The position numbers were made by a program, and so were the translations under genes. The notes beneath the pieces were generated by a model that was not told the DNA's origin, did no database searches, and saw nothing but the letters and a program-made list of their open reading frames with translations. Below, piece by piece: positions 30,667-41,346 of a stretch of 64,000 bases of DNA. The stretch lies in contig CANIBP010000014.1 of NCBI GenBank assembly GCA_947466075.1, positions 38,354 to 102,353 on the forward strand. The letters are read 5' to 3'. How positions within the stretch are numbered: position 1 is the stretch's first letter; each line of letters begins with the position of its first letter. The DNA is from Verrucomicrobiaceae bacterium. Lineage in GTDB: Bacteria; Verrucomicrobiota; Verrucomicrobiia; Verrucomicrobiales; Verrucomicrobiaceae.

Positions 30667-31896
30667 TTAGGGTTTGTTCGTCGGCATTTCGACAGAGATC
30701 TCCCCGCGCAGCAATTTGACGAGCATGCCTGTGAGCCATAGGTAGTGATCGTTTGGCAGACTGGGTTCGGCAAGGAATTGACTGTCACCCACAGGTGGCT
30801 GATTCATGGTTTTGAAAATCGCCGTGCCTTCGTCCAACTCATCAAACATGGCGACGTAGAGCATCTGCGCGTCGGCTTGTCTCGCGGCTACGGCTTGCGA
30901 CCAGAGAAATTGGCCACCAAGACGCGGAATGGCATCGAACTTCGCTTCCTGGCCGCGTGACTTGGAGAGATTCTGCCAGCTAAAGCCGGGGAAGATCACG
31001 GGCAGATAGTCGAGCTTGCGCCCCGCGCACCAGGCAACGTCAGGTTTCAAGATTTTCTCGACTCGATTGGCTGCGTCCTGTGGCGTACCAAGTCTTCCCA
31101 CGGCCCACGGGCTGACGATGTCGGCGCGGGCGATGAGTTCGTGGAGTTTGCGATCCTTGATGCAGTCGTGATCTAGTGTTCCCCAGTAGTACGGCACGCC
31201 GAGCATGATCGCGCAGCCGTCATCGCGCAGGAAAGTGATCAGACGCGACCATTCATCGAGCATTGGTGCACGGTCCTTGAAACCGAGGCCCCAGAGTGCG
31301 ACGAGTGGCTTGCCGTGATGATGGAAGTAGGCAGAACCATCGCGTTCGAGGCGTTTCTCGGTGATGAGGCGCTTCCAGTCGTCGATCACAAGCTGGATGC
31401 CGTCCTCTTTGATGCCGCTGAGATCATACATCAGCGTCCAGCCGCGTCCGTTGGCTTTCGCGGCGGATTGGCAGTGTGCGAGCACTTGGTCCATCGGATC
31501 GCGGAAACGCTTGTCCCGCGTGGTGGTGGCAAAGCGCTGTAGGAAGGCACCGTCGATGCCGTAATCGCGCATCCATTTGAAATGGAGCTGGACGGCGGAT
31601 TCGCGTATAGAGCTGAAGACTTCGGCTGTGCGTCCGTCGGCGTGCTTGAACGGTGTGGCGAAGCGATCGTGCGGAGGAATTTCGCTCACATCCGGCCACA
31701 TCTCGATATGCGACTGTCCTGGCTCGAATTTTCCACCAGCGGCGTAGTGATGCCAGCCGTTGTTGCTGCCATCGCCCTCGCAGCGGAACCATCCCTGATA
31801 ACCACAGACGACTTTGCCGGTGAGCGTGCTGGTATCGACCACCTGAGCGTGGATGCTCGTGGCGAGCAGAAATGGTAAGATGAGAAGCCGGATCAT
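30667..31896 (-). CDS. Glycoside hydrolase family 71/99-like secreted protein
   Basis: Signal peptide at MIRLLILPFLLATSIHAQ; GYQGWFRCEGDGSNNGWHHY, MYDLSG, FDELDEGTAIFK. Confidence 0.75.
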   Translation of the reverse strand: MIRLLILPFLLATSIHAQVVDTSTLTGKVVCGYQGWFRCEGDGSNNGWHHYAAGGKFEPGQSHIEMWPDVSEIPPHDRFATPFKHADGRTAEVFSSIRESAVQLHFKWMRDYGIDGAFLQRFATTTRDKRFRDPMDQVLAHCQSAAKANGRGWTLMYDLSGIKEDGIQLVIDDWKRLITEKRLERDGSAYFHHHGKPLVALWGLGFKDRAPMLDEWSRLITFLRDDGCAIMLGVPYYWGTLDHDCIKDRKLHELIARADIVSPWAVGRLGTPQDAANRVEKILKPDVAWCAGRKLDYLPVIFPGFSWQNLSKSRGQEAKFDAIPRLGGQFLWSQAVAARQADAQMLYVAMFDELDEGTAIFKTMNQPPVGDSQFLAEPSLPNDHYLWLTGMLVKLLRGEISVEMPTNKP

Positions 31897-31947
31897 GACG
31901 GATGTTTTCGTTGACGGAGGCAGCGCGTCAAGGTGTGATGCTGGTGT

Positions 31948-33006
31948 ATGAAACGACGCACTTTTGTGGGTTCGCTGGTCGCATGGCCGGTCTTTGCGGC
32001 CAGGCCGGAGCAATCGGAGGAGAAATCGATTCGCGGCATCGCGGAGGGGTTTCTTCGCGAACATGGCATCCAGGGCATGAGCATCGCGTATGGCCGTGAG
32101 GGCGTGATCGAATTCGAGCAGGGCTACGGTTTTGCCGATGATGAAGGCAAGGAGCTGATGACGCCAGAGCATCGCTTTCGCATCGCCAGCATCTCGAAGC
32201 CCATCACGGCCACGGCGGTGATGATGTGCGCTGAAAAGGGACTCCTGAAACTCGATGACAAGGTTTTCGCACCGCAGAGCATTCTTGGCGGCGATTGCAG
32301 TGAAGACGTGGCTGCGATCACGATTGATCATCTGCTCACGCACACTAGCGGCGGTTGGGCGAACGACAAGAATGATCCGATGTTCAAGAACGCGGCGATG
32401 AAGCACGACGAACTCATCGTCTGGGCGCTCACGAATCAAAAGCAGACGCACAAGCCTGGGGAGCACTTCGCGTATTCAAACTTCGGTTACTGCGTGCTGG
32501 GCCGCGTGCTCGAAAAGGTGACGAAGCAGCCCTACGAGACACTGATCACGCAGCAAGTGCTGTCAAAGTGCGGCATCACGAGCATGAAGATCGCTGGAAA
32601 CACGTTGGCGGAGCGTCAGCCGAAGGAAGTGATGTATCTCACCGAAAAGCCCGGTGCTGCCTACGGCATGAATGTGGCACGTATGGACTCGCATGGCGGC
32701 TGGATTGCCACGGCGGGCGATCTGGTGCGTTTTGTATCGCAGTTGCCGAAGCTGCTCAAGGCAGAGTCGATTCGCACCATGACCACACATGGCGTGAGCG
32801 AAAGTTACGCTCGCGGCTGGAACGTGAACAAGGTGCCGAACTGGTGGCACGGCGGCTCATTGCCCGGCACGAGCACGATCATGGTTCACACCGCCAAAGG
32901 CCTTTGCTGGGCTGGTTTGCTCAATGGCCGCGTGGAAGGTGTCGGCCGGGCGCTGGACAAGGTGATGTGGCAGATGGGCGGTGTGGTGGCGGCATGGGGT
33001 CTGTGA
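31948..33006 (+). CDS. Class C beta-lactamase-like serine hydrolase
   Basis: SISK (SxxK) and YSN motifs (FAYSNFGY). Confidence 0.85.
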   Translation: MKRRTFVGSLVAWPVFAARPEQSEEKSIRGIAEGFLREHGIQGMSIAYGREGVIEFEQGYGFADDEGKELMTPEHRFRIASISKPITATAVMMCAEKGLLKLDDKVFAPQSILGGDCSEDVAAITIDHLLTHTSGGWANDKNDPMFKNAAMKHDELIVWALTNQKQTHKPGEHFAYSNFGYCVLGRVLEKVTKQPYETLITQQVLSKCGITSMKIAGNTLAERQPKEVMYLTEKPGAAYGMNVARMDSHGGWIATAGDLVRFVSQLPKLLKAESIRTMTTHGVSESYARGWNVNKVPNWWHGGSLPGTSTIMVHTAKGLCWAGLLNGRVEGVGRALDKVMWQMGGVVAAWGL

Positions 33007-33185
33007 TTAAAGAATTCTGAACACGAGGTGCCTCACAGTTTATTAAAGTTCACATCATGTTCTTGCCGCTGTATTTTCAGACGTTGGTTTGTCCTTATAA
33101 CGCTCCGTGAATCTCGTGGAGTGCAAAGTTGAAGGTTCGCAGAATGAAGATTGACGTATAAGACTGGCTGTAAATAATCGGTCTT

Positions 33186-33995
33186 ATGCAATTAAAAAAG
33201 CCTTCTGAAAAAATGGCCTCACACATTTTATTGATCTTGGGGATCATGCTGCTCTCGGTTTCATTGTTGCCAAAGGAAACTCAAGCCGGTGAAATTCCAA
33301 TCACCAAAGTCGTTGCTCCCGGCAAAATCTTCTCTCCAGAATGCACACTCTCAGAGTCCGAGACCGATGAGATGGTTATTGAACTCGCCAATGGTGAACT
33401 GCCGCCTGAAATCAAACTTCCCGTTACGCAGCCGATTTTGATTATGGCATTTTATGAGGATCCAGGCGGAGAAGATTTTGAGATTCGGCTGATTTTCCAC
33501 GCATCCTCTGATGCAGCCGAAAAGCACTTTCGTGAGAACCACAAAACAGACAAAGCTAGGCCGTTGGTAGAAGTCGGGGAGATTGATGAGAAAAGCGCCA
33601 GTTCACCTTTTTATAAATTTAGCGCATTAGATCGGAGCTTTTTAGTCATTAGCCGAAGACACAATGTCACTGCTATGGTCAGCGATTTGGGCAATCTAAA
33701 AACTGATAAGCGACGTCTTGAGATTCTTGAAAAACAGATGGCTTACTTAGATTCTGTTGCCGAAGGCAACACTGCAAAAGCTAATGATTCCGAACGAAAG
33801 ACGCTGCCGACTGCCACACGAACTTGGACCAGTAAAGACGGTAAGACAATCATTGGCAAAATCATCAGCGCCGATCAACAGGCAGGCACAGTTACATTGG
33901 AGCGCAGTGATGGGCAGAAATTTTCCGGGTTTCCTATTCAAAATCTATCCACCGAAGACCAAAACTACCTCCTTCAATTTACCGGCAAACCATGA
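33186..33995 (+). CDS. Hypothetical secreted protein with C-terminal SHD1-like domain
   Basis: RTWTSKDGKTIIGKIISADQQAGTVTLERSDGQKFSGFPIQNLSTEDQNYL resembles the SLA1 homology domain 1. Confidence 0.55.
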   Translation: MQLKKPSEKMASHILLILGIMLLSVSLLPKETQAGEIPITKVVAPGKIFSPECTLSESETDEMVIELANGELPPEIKLPVTQPILIMAFYEDPGGEDFEIRLIFHASSDAAEKHFRENHKTDKARPLVEVGEIDEKSASSPFYKFSALDRSFLVISRRHNVTAMVSDLGNLKTDKRRLEILEKQMAYLDSVAEGNTAKANDSERKTLPTATRTWTSKDGKTIIGKIISADQQAGTVTLERSDGQKFSGFPIQNLSTEDQNYLLQFTGKP

Positions 33996-34432
33996 CGCCC
34001 CAGCAAAAAGCAGAATCCCTCGGCCTCGTTTTCACGAAGCAACCGCCCGCGTATTTGAACCTCTGCATTCGCAGTGGCAACCAGCTCATCACTTCTGGCC
34101 ATGTGAGTGACTTGAAAGGCAAGCTAGGTGCGGGTGTCTCGACGGAGGATGGTTATAAGGCGGCGAAAAACTGTGCGGAGAAGGTGTTGCGCTCGGTTTG
34201 GGACACGCATGGCACGTTGGACGGCCTGAAGGTCATCAAGGTGCTCGGCTGCGTGAATTCAACGCTGGAATACAGCGACCAGCATCTGGTGATCAACGGC
34301 TGCTCCGACCTGCTGCACGAGATTTTCGGCAAAGAAGGCGATGGCTACCACGCACGCAGTGCCCTGGGCTTCGCGCAGCTTCCAACGGGTGCGGCGGTGG
34401 AGGTCGAGGCGATCTTTGAGATCAAGGCCTAG
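33992..34432 (+). CDS. RidA family protein
   Basis: SGNQLITSGHVS...LKVLGCVNS...GAAVEVEAIFEI. Confidence 0.85.
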   Translation: MTPQQKAESLGLVFTKQPPAYLNLCIRSGNQLITSGHVSDLKGKLGAGVSTEDGYKAAKNCAEKVLRSVWDTHGTLDGLKVIKVLGCVNSTLEYSDQHLVINGCSDLLHEIFGKEGDGYHARSALGFAQLPTGAAVEVEAIFEIKA

Positions 34433-34480
34433 CGGGTTGTCTTTGAGGCGGGCGTGGGTATTCTCCGCGCCCCGCCAGAC

Positions 34481-35830
34481 ATGCCCCGCGTCCATATCAA
34501 AACCTACGGCTGCCAGATGAACGAGCGCGACACCGAGCAGGTGTCGCAGATGTTCGTCGAGCGCGGCTATACCATGACGGGGACGGACCTAGATGCGGAT
34601 GTGGTATTGATCAATACGTGCTCCGTGCGCGATCAGGCGGAGCAGAAGGCGCTGGGCAAGATGGGCATGGTGCGGCGGCGCAAGGTGCCGCTGGTGACCG
34701 GCTTCATGGGCTGCATGGCGCAGAGCCGTGGCAGCGAGTTGGTGGACAAGGCGAAGGTAGATCTCGTGGTCGGCACGCAGAAGTATCACCGCGTCGTCGA
34801 GTATGTGGATGAGATCATCCGGGCCAAGGAAGCGAAGCAGATGGACGAGGAGCGTTTTTCCATCGTCGATGTGGATGAGGAGGAAGCCTCGCAGAACACG
34901 ATTCGTGATCACACGCTGAAGGAAAAGCAGGCGAGCGCATTCGTGAGCATCATGCAGGGCTGCAACATGAAGTGTACCTTCTGCATCGTGCCCTACACGC
35001 GAGGCGAAGAGCGCGGCAGGCCCATCGCGGATATTGTGGAGGAGGTGCGGCGGTTGGCGGATCGCGGGGTGAAGGAAGTGACGTTGCTGGGGCAGATCGT
35101 GAATCTGTATGGCCGGCATGAATTTCCTGCTGTGGGTGGCAAAAGTCCTTTCGTGCAGCTTTTGGAGGCCGTGCATGAGGTGCCGGGCATCCAGCGCATT
35201 CGTTTCACGAGTCCGCACCCGATTGGCTACAAGAAGGATCTGATCGAGGCATTCACCTATCTGCCGAAACTCGCGGAGCATGTGCATCTGCCAGTGCAAA
35301 GCGGCAGCGATGCGATATTGAAGCGCATGCACCGGCCCTACACGACGGCGAAGTTCACGGAACTCGTGCAGCGCATCCGCGCGGCGCGGCCAGACATCGC
35401 GGTGACGACGGATGTGATTGTCGGCTTCCCCGGCGAGACGGAGGAGCACTATCAGGAGACGCGGAAGCTCTTTGAAGATATCCGTTTCGACAATGCCTTC
35501 GTGTTTCGTTACTCGAAACGTCGTGGCACACCGGCTGCGGAGATGGAAGAAGCCACCCAAGTGCCTGAGCGCGTCAAAGAGGAGCGCAATCAGGACCTGC
35601 TCTCGCTGGTGAACAGCATCGCGCTGCCGATGTATGACGCACTCGTCGGCAAAGAGGTGGAAATCCTCTGTGAAGGCCCAAGCAAGACGAATGAAGCGCG
35701 TCTCACGGGCCGCACGGGATCAAACCGCATCGTGGTCTTTGAAGGCAACCATGATCGGCATGTGGGCGAAATCTTCGATGTGCGCATCACTGAAGCTGCG
35801 AATTTCACCTTGTTTGGTGACCCGGTGTGA
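34481..35830 (+). CDS. miaB: tRNA-2-methylthio-N6-dimethylallyladenosine synthase MiaB
   Basis: YGCQMNERDTE, radical SAM CNMKCTFCIVPYTRGEERGR, C-terminal TRAM region. Confidence 0.95.
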   Translation: MPRVHIKTYGCQMNERDTEQVSQMFVERGYTMTGTDLDADVVLINTCSVRDQAEQKALGKMGMVRRRKVPLVTGFMGCMAQSRGSELVDKAKVDLVVGTQKYHRVVEYVDEIIRAKEAKQMDEERFSIVDVDEEEASQNTIRDHTLKEKQASAFVSIMQGCNMKCTFCIVPYTRGEERGRPIADIVEEVRRLADRGVKEVTLLGQIVNLYGRHEFPAVGGKSPFVQLLEAVHEVPGIQRIRFTSPHPIGYKKDLIEAFTYLPKLAEHVHLPVQSGSDAILKRMHRPYTTAKFTELVQRIRAARPDIAVTTDVIVGFPGETEEHYQETRKLFEDIRFDNAFVFRYSKRRGTPAAEMEEATQVPERVKEERNQDLLSLVNSIALPMYDALVGKEVEILCEGPSKTNEARLTGRTGSNRIVVFEGNHDRHVGEIFDVRITEAANFTLFGDPV

Positions 35831-35881
35831 GTGGCCTGTCCCACTCCGCATGAAGCAGTCACACACAGCCCGTCGGCACTA

Positions 35882-36808
35882 TCAGATCGACACTGTTGGG
35901 AAATCTATCAGTGAGTAAACTTCAACAGGATCAGGCTGGCCTTTCACGGGATGAATACCGGCGTTTTGATAGAGTTGGTGGCCTTCAGGCCAGTCTTTAA
36001 GAAACGGTGCACCCGCGAGCACGGGCACCTGCAATTTGCGAGTGAGGCTTTCGATGCGGAAGGTCACGTTCACCGCTTCGCCGACAGCTGTGTTGTTGCC
36101 GCGGCCCATCGCTCCGAGTGCCACATCACCGATATTCATACCGATATGACAGTGAACTTCGAGGTTCATGTTGTCTCGCAGCCATTTACGCTTTGGAGAT
36201 TCGTGAGCTTCAGGACCGCTGAGAAGTTTGGCCGCCTCGGTGGCCTTGATGCGGGTTGAAATATCGTCACCCATCCAGTAGGCAAAGACACCGTCGCCAA
36301 TGAATTTGTCGATGATGGCATCACGTGTCTTCAACACCTGCTCGCATTGGGCGTACCACTCGCGGAGCATGGCGGCGACTTCTTCGGCACTGAGTTGCGA
36401 GGAAATCGTGGTGAAATTGCGCAGGTCACCAACGAGCAGAGTCGCACGGAGCGTTTTGACTGGTAAAGCAATGGTGTGAAGCGACTGCGTGCTGACATTG
36501 CTGGATTCACTTGGGGGGCGTTCTTCCTCCTGGCTGTCGAAAATGAAGCTGCTGGTGCCAAATTGCACGCGATCACCATGCCGAAGCGCACGTGCGGTAG
36601 TCACGGCGACATCATTGACAAAACTTCCATTCGCACTGCCGAGGTCAGAGACCCAGAAAAGCTGGCCATCGCGCCTGATCGTAGCGTGTTGACGCGATAC
36701 CCCGCCGTCCACCAAGCGAATGCTGGCGTCCGGGCTGCGGCCGATCAGGTTGAAGTCCTCGAGAACGATCTCGAGCTCTTTTTCCAGCGATTTAAGTGTG
36801 GCTCCCAT
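35882..36808 (-). CDS. FHA domain plus class III adenylate/guanylate cyclase
   Basis: FHA: IGRSPDASIRLVDGGVSRQHATI...LGSANGSFVN; cyclase: LLVGDLRNFTTIS, DKFIGDGVFAYW. Confidence 0.85.
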   Translation of the reverse strand: MGATLKSLEKELEIVLEDFNLIGRSPDASIRLVDGGVSRQHATIRRDGQLFWVSDLGSANGSFVNDVAVTTARALRHGDRVQFGTSSFIFDSQEEERPPSESSNVSTQSLHTIALPVKTLRATLLVGDLRNFTTISSQLSAEEVAAMLREWYAQCEQVLKTRDAIIDKFIGDGVFAYWMGDDISTRIKATEAAKLLSGPEAHESPKRKWLRDNMNLEVHCHIGMNIGDVALGAMGRGNNTAVGEAVNVTFRIESLTRKLQVPVLAGAPFLKDWPEGHQLYQNAGIHPVKGQPDPVEVYSLIDFPTVSI

Positions 36809-36960
36809 GCGGGTGATTAACTGAATATCCTTTTGAAGCAATTTACGCACCCTAAGTCAAGCGCGGTCGTGTTCTAGCTACAAGGTTTTTCGCAGGTTCT
36901 TTCTTGGAGAAATTTTCTCGGTTTGAAAATCAATCCATTAATTCATTCTGAATTCAACTT

Positions 36961-37749
36961 GTGGCGACGATGCATTTGCCATTGCCATGGGTATCTTCAC
37001 CATGCGCCATGCTTTCCCGAATTTTCCGCAGGCGAGTCTTAAGCGTTGTCTTTTCGGTCTTAATGACAACCGCTGGTGTGACGTGGGCCCACGTGGTCCC
37101 AAATATGACTATCGAGGCAGATTTTGGCACTGACCGCAGTTTCTCGCTCCGAATAAACGTCGATCCTCGCACTTTCCTAGCTGCCGACCCCACGACATTA
37201 CCGCCCGTGCCTAGCTCGTGGTATCGAGAGCAGACGCCGGAGCAGATTGCCGTCACGCATCAAAAAGCACAAGAATACCTCTCCAACTCGCTTGGCGTAC
37301 TTTTTGGAGGACAGAAAATAGCTCTGCCGGAATGCAAGATTCAGGCGATCGACGGTGCCGATAATACGCCGCTCAAGATAGAAACCCAGGAAGTCCATCT
37401 GCTTGCCACCGCCACCGGCAGAATCCCTGATACTGCGGACACCTTCCAAATCGAATTCGCCAAAGACGCAAATACCAGCCTGATTCTGTTACACACTCAG
37501 GCCGGGAAATCCGAATTGAGGCCACAAGTGATTTTCCCGGGTGAGACGAGTCGAGCGTTTCAACTTAAGGCCACTTTGCCTGAAAGTCCTAGTCCCGCCC
37601 CAATATCGCCGCCGCCGGCATCAAGTCCCGTTTTCACTCTCGTGGTTCTCTGCATCGCAGTCATCTTAGGCCTCGTGGCGAGACAGATGTTGAACCGCCA
37701 TCGGCATCATCACCGCGCCCATCGCAAACCGGACTCTGGTGGATTGTGA
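36961..37749 (+). CDS. Hypothetical secreted/membrane-anchored protein
   Basis: Signal-like N-term and C-terminal TM VVLCIAVILGLVARQML. Confidence 0.55.
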   Translation: MATMHLPLPWVSSPCAMLSRIFRRRVLSVVFSVLMTTAGVTWAHVVPNMTIEADFGTDRSFSLRINVDPRTFLAADPTTLPPVPSSWYREQTPEQIAVTHQKAQEYLSNSLGVLFGGQKIALPECKIQAIDGADNTPLKIETQEVHLLATATGRIPDTADTFQIEFAKDANTSLILLHTQAGKSELRPQVIFPGETSRAFQLKATLPESPSPAPISPPPASSPVFTLVVLCIAVILGLVARQMLNRHRHHHRAHRKPDSGGL

Positions 37750-37835
37750 ACAACTAGACCTTGTTCAAAGCCTGCAAATCCTGTTAATCCTGTCCCTCCC
37801 GGCTGATGCCAAGCCGGGTGGTTTCGCACTCTCGA

Positions 37836-40800
37836 ATGCCCGACTCCTTCGTCCATCTTCATCTGCACACCGAATACTCGCTGCTCGACGGCGCAGTGCG
37901 GATCGACGCACTCATGAAACGCGTGAAAGAGCTGGAGATGCCCGCTGTGGCCGTCACCGATCACGGCAATCTCTACGGTGCTATCGACTTTTACATGGCC
38001 GCAAAGAAGGCGAAGACCAAGGCTATTCTCGGCTGCGAGGCCTACCTCGCGCCCGGCTCGATGTTCGATAAAAATGAGGCCGCAGGCCGCAAGCGTTCAT
38101 CGCATCTCACGCTTCTCGCCACGAGCAACGAAGGCTTTGATAATCTCTCCAAACTCATTACCAAAGGCCACCTTGAAGGCCAGTGGTACAAGCCCCGCGT
38201 CGATAAAGACGCCCTGCGTGAGCACGCGAAGGGCCTCATTTGCCTCAGCGGCTGCATCAACGGCGAGATCAATGAATTCCTGCTCTCAGAGCGCAAAGAC
38301 GAGGCCGAAAAGAGTCTGCAGGAATTTCGCGACATTTTTGGTCCGGAGAATTTCTACCTCGAAATCCAGAATCACAACATGGAGGCGCAGCGCAAAAGCG
38401 CCCGCCAGATGATTGAGTGGGGTAAGCAATATGGCCTCAAGACCGTCGCCACCAACGACGTGCATTTCCTCAACCGCAATGATCACGAGTCGCATGACAT
38501 CATGATCTGCATTGGCACCGGGGCGAGCATCTACGATCAGAACCGCATGACCTACTCACCGGAGGTCTATTTCAAGACCGCCGAGGAGATGCGTGCGCTT
38601 TTCGCTGAAGTGCCGGAGGCCTGCGATGCCACGCTGGAGATCGCCGAGCGCTGCGATGTCAAAATCCATCTCGATTCGACCTCCATCGACCGCTATCCGC
38701 AGTATCCAATGCCTGAAGGTGGCGATCGCAATGAGTACCTACGCAAGTTGACGATGGAAGGGCTTGAGCGTCGTTACGGCCGCGACCGTGCGCTCAATGA
38801 CGAGGCGCTGCATGAGCGCATGGAGGTTGAACTTGCTCTGCTTAAGGAGAAAAACTTCACCAGCTACTTCCTCATCGTCTGGGACTTCATCAATTGGGCG
38901 CGTGAGCACGACATTCCCGTCGGTCCCGGTCGTGGTTCTGCCGCCGGATCGCTCGTCGCCTTCTGTCTCGCCATCACCGACATCGATCCGCTGCGTTTCG
39001 AACTCGTGTTCGAACGCTTCCTCAATCCAGAACGCGTCAGCCCGCCTGATATCGACATCGACTTTTGCCAAACACGTCGGCCAGAAGTCATTCAATACGT
39101 TCGCCAAAAATACGGCGACCTCAGCGTGAGCCACATCATTACCTTCGGCACTATGGGCGCGAAGTCCGTCATCCGCGATGTGGGTCGCGTGCTTGGTTGG
39201 AGCTATGGCGACTGTGACGCGTTGTCGAAGATGATTCCGAACGAGCTAAACATCGACCTCGAAGAGTCGGTAAAGAAGAATCCAGATCTCGCAGCGAAAC
39301 TCGAAGCCGACACCAACGCACAGGAACTCTGGCGACACGCAACCTTCCTCGAAGGCCTCACGCGCGGCGTCGGTGTCCATGCTGCCGGTGTTGTCATCGG
39401 AGATCGCAGGCTCGACAACTTCATTGCTCTCACACGCGATAAAGAAGATTCCATCCTCTCGCAATACGCGATGAAGCCGCTCACCGAGTTGGGCATGTTG
39501 AAGATGGATTTCCTCGGCCTCAAAACGCTGACGGTGATCCACGAGGCCGAGTATTGGATCAATAAACGTGTCCCTGGCTTCAGGGTGGCCGATGCGCCAC
39601 TCGAAGATACGAAGACCTTCGAACTCATCAAACGCGGCGAAACGGTCGCCGTGTTCCAGATGGAATCGGGTGGCATGGTCAACACCTGCAAGCAACTTGG
39701 CCCCGATACTATCGAGGAAATCATCGCTATTCTCGCGCTCTATCGTCCCGGCCCGATGCAGTTCATCCCTGACTACATCAAACGTAAAAAGGGCGAGGAA
39801 AAGGTCGAGTATCCGCATCCTCTGCTCGAAAAAATCGCCAAAGAGACCTACGGCATCTTGGTTTATCAAGAGCAGGTCATGCAGGCCGCCAACGTCCTCG
39901 CTGGCTTCTCGCTCGGCCAAGCTGACTTGCTCCGTCGTGCCATGGGCAAGAAGGACGCCGCCGAGATGGCCCGTCAGCGCCTCATCTTTGTCGAAGGCTG
40001 CCTCAAGACGAACAACATCTCCGATAAGCAAGCCAATGCTGTCTTCGACTTGCTCGAAAAATTTGCGCAATACGGCTTCAATAAATCGCATTCCGCCGCC
40101 TACGGAATCGTGACGTATCGCACGGCCTACTTAAAGGCGAATTACCCCGTCGAGTTCATGGCGGCGGTGCTCAGCTACGAAATCAGCAATCCCGACAAGA
40201 TCGCCAACTTCGTCAGCGAGTGCTTTGAGATGGGTATCAAGGTGCTGCCGCCCGACATCAACAAATCGTCTCTCAAATTCGCCCCCGAACGCTTCGAGAC
40301 CGAGGATGAAAATCCGAACGCGATTCGCTACGGTCTTAGCGCCATCAAAAACGTTGGCGAAGGTGCGATGGAAGCCGCGATCGAAGAGAGATCAAAGAAC
40401 GGCTCCTTCACCAGCCTCGAGGATTTTGCCGCGCGCCTCGACAACCGTGCCGTGAACAAGAAGCTCATGGAAGCGCTCGTGAAATCGGGAGCCTTCGACT
40501 ACACCGGCGAGCTGCGGGCCGTCATGTTTGCCAAATTAGAGCAGGTGCTCGCATCGGCCGCGTCGATGCAGAAGGATAAAAAATCCGGGCAAGGCGGCCT
40601 CTTTGATGACTTCGATCTTGCGAAGCCTAAATCGAAGAACAACGAACCTGAAACACCCTCCATCGTCTGGACTACCGATGAAGTGCTCGCCTTTGAAAAG
40701 GAACTGCTTGGTTTCTATGTCAGCGGTCATCCGCTCGACAGCTACCGCGGTCATTTCGACTCGGTGAAGCTCACGAAGATCGCGGCCATCGAGGAGATCG

Positions 40801-41345
40801 ATACCAAGGAAAAAACCTGCACGATCACCATTGCCGGCATCATGAGCCAGCTAGAGGTACGATACTCGAAAAAGGACAATCGGCCCTTCGCCACTTTCAA
40901 GGTGGAAGACTTCACCGGTGTCCAGGAGATGATGTGCTGGAGCGACGACTATGAGAAGCTCAAGGAAGTGCTCGCCGATGGTGCTGTTATGGCCTGCCGG
41001 GTCCGCGTCAGCAAAGACCAGAAGACCGACGGCAACCGCGTCACTTGCAACGACGCCAAACCGCTCAAACCCAAAGCCGCGAAGCCACGCAGCGCCGGTG
41101 ATCCCGTGCCTGACGCTCCAAAGCCACCTCCGCCGCCCAAACCAATCGTCCTGCGCCTCAACACACGTCAGCATGACGAAACTGACCTCGAGCGCATTCA
41201 CGAAGTGCTCAGCCTATTCCCTGGCACTCTGCCCGTCTTCCTTGAGATCAGTCAGAATGGCCATAAGGCCCGCCTTGAAGTCGGTGACGAGCTTCGTGTG
41301 ACCCCAGGTCCAGATCTGCGGCGTGCGCTGACGGTTTGGCTCTAG
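37836..41345 (+). CDS. dnaE: DNA polymerase III subunit alpha
   Basis: PHP HLHTEYSLLDGA; GPGRGSAAGSLVAFCL; PDIDIDFC. Confidence 0.97.
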   Translation: MPDSFVHLHLHTEYSLLDGAVRIDALMKRVKELEMPAVAVTDHGNLYGAIDFYMAAKKAKTKAILGCEAYLAPGSMFDKNEAAGRKRSSHLTLLATSNEGFDNLSKLITKGHLEGQWYKPRVDKDALREHAKGLICLSGCINGEINEFLLSERKDEAEKSLQEFRDIFGPENFYLEIQNHNMEAQRKSARQMIEWGKQYGLKTVATNDVHFLNRNDHESHDIMICIGTGASIYDQNRMTYSPEVYFKTAEEMRALFAEVPEACDATLEIAERCDVKIHLDSTSIDRYPQYPMPEGGDRNEYLRKLTMEGLERRYGRDRALNDEALHERMEVELALLKEKNFTSYFLIVWDFINWAREHDIPVGPGRGSAAGSLVAFCLAITDIDPLRFELVFERFLNPERVSPPDIDIDFCQTRRPEVIQYVRQKYGDLSVSHIITFGTMGAKSVIRDVGRVLGWSYGDCDALSKMIPNELNIDLEESVKKNPDLAAKLEADTNAQELWRHATFLEGLTRGVGVHAAGVVIGDRRLDNFIALTRDKEDSILSQYAMKPLTELGMLKMDFLGLKTLTVIHEAEYWINKRVPGFRVADAPLEDTKTFELIKRGETVAVFQMESGGMVNTCKQLGPDTIEEIIAILALYRPGPMQFIPDYIKRKKGEEKVEYPHPLLEKIAKETYGILVYQEQVMQAANVLAGFSLGQADLLRRAMGKKDAAEMARQRLIFVEGCLKTNNISDKQANAVFDLLEKFAQYGFNKSHSAAYGIVTYRTAYLKANYPVEFMAAVLSYEISNPDKIANFVSECFEMGIKVLPPDINKSSLKFAPERFETEDENPNAIRYGLSAIKNVGEGAMEAAIEERSKNGSFTSLEDFAARLDNRAVNKKLMEALVKSGAFDYTGELRAVMFAKLEQVLASAASMQKDKKSGQGGLFDDFDLAKPKSKNNEPETPSIVWTTDEVLAFEKELLGFYVSGHPLDSYRGHFDSVKLTKIAAIEEIDTKEKTCTITIAGIMSQLEVRYSKKDNRPFATFKVEDFTGVQEMMCWSDDYEKLKEVLADGAVMACRVRVSKDQKTDGNRVTCNDAKPLKPKAAKPRSAGDPVPDAPKPPPPPKPIVLRLNTRQHDETDLERIHEVLSLFPGTLPVFLEISQNGHKARLEVGDELRVTPGPDLRRALTVWL

Positions 41346-41346
41346 A

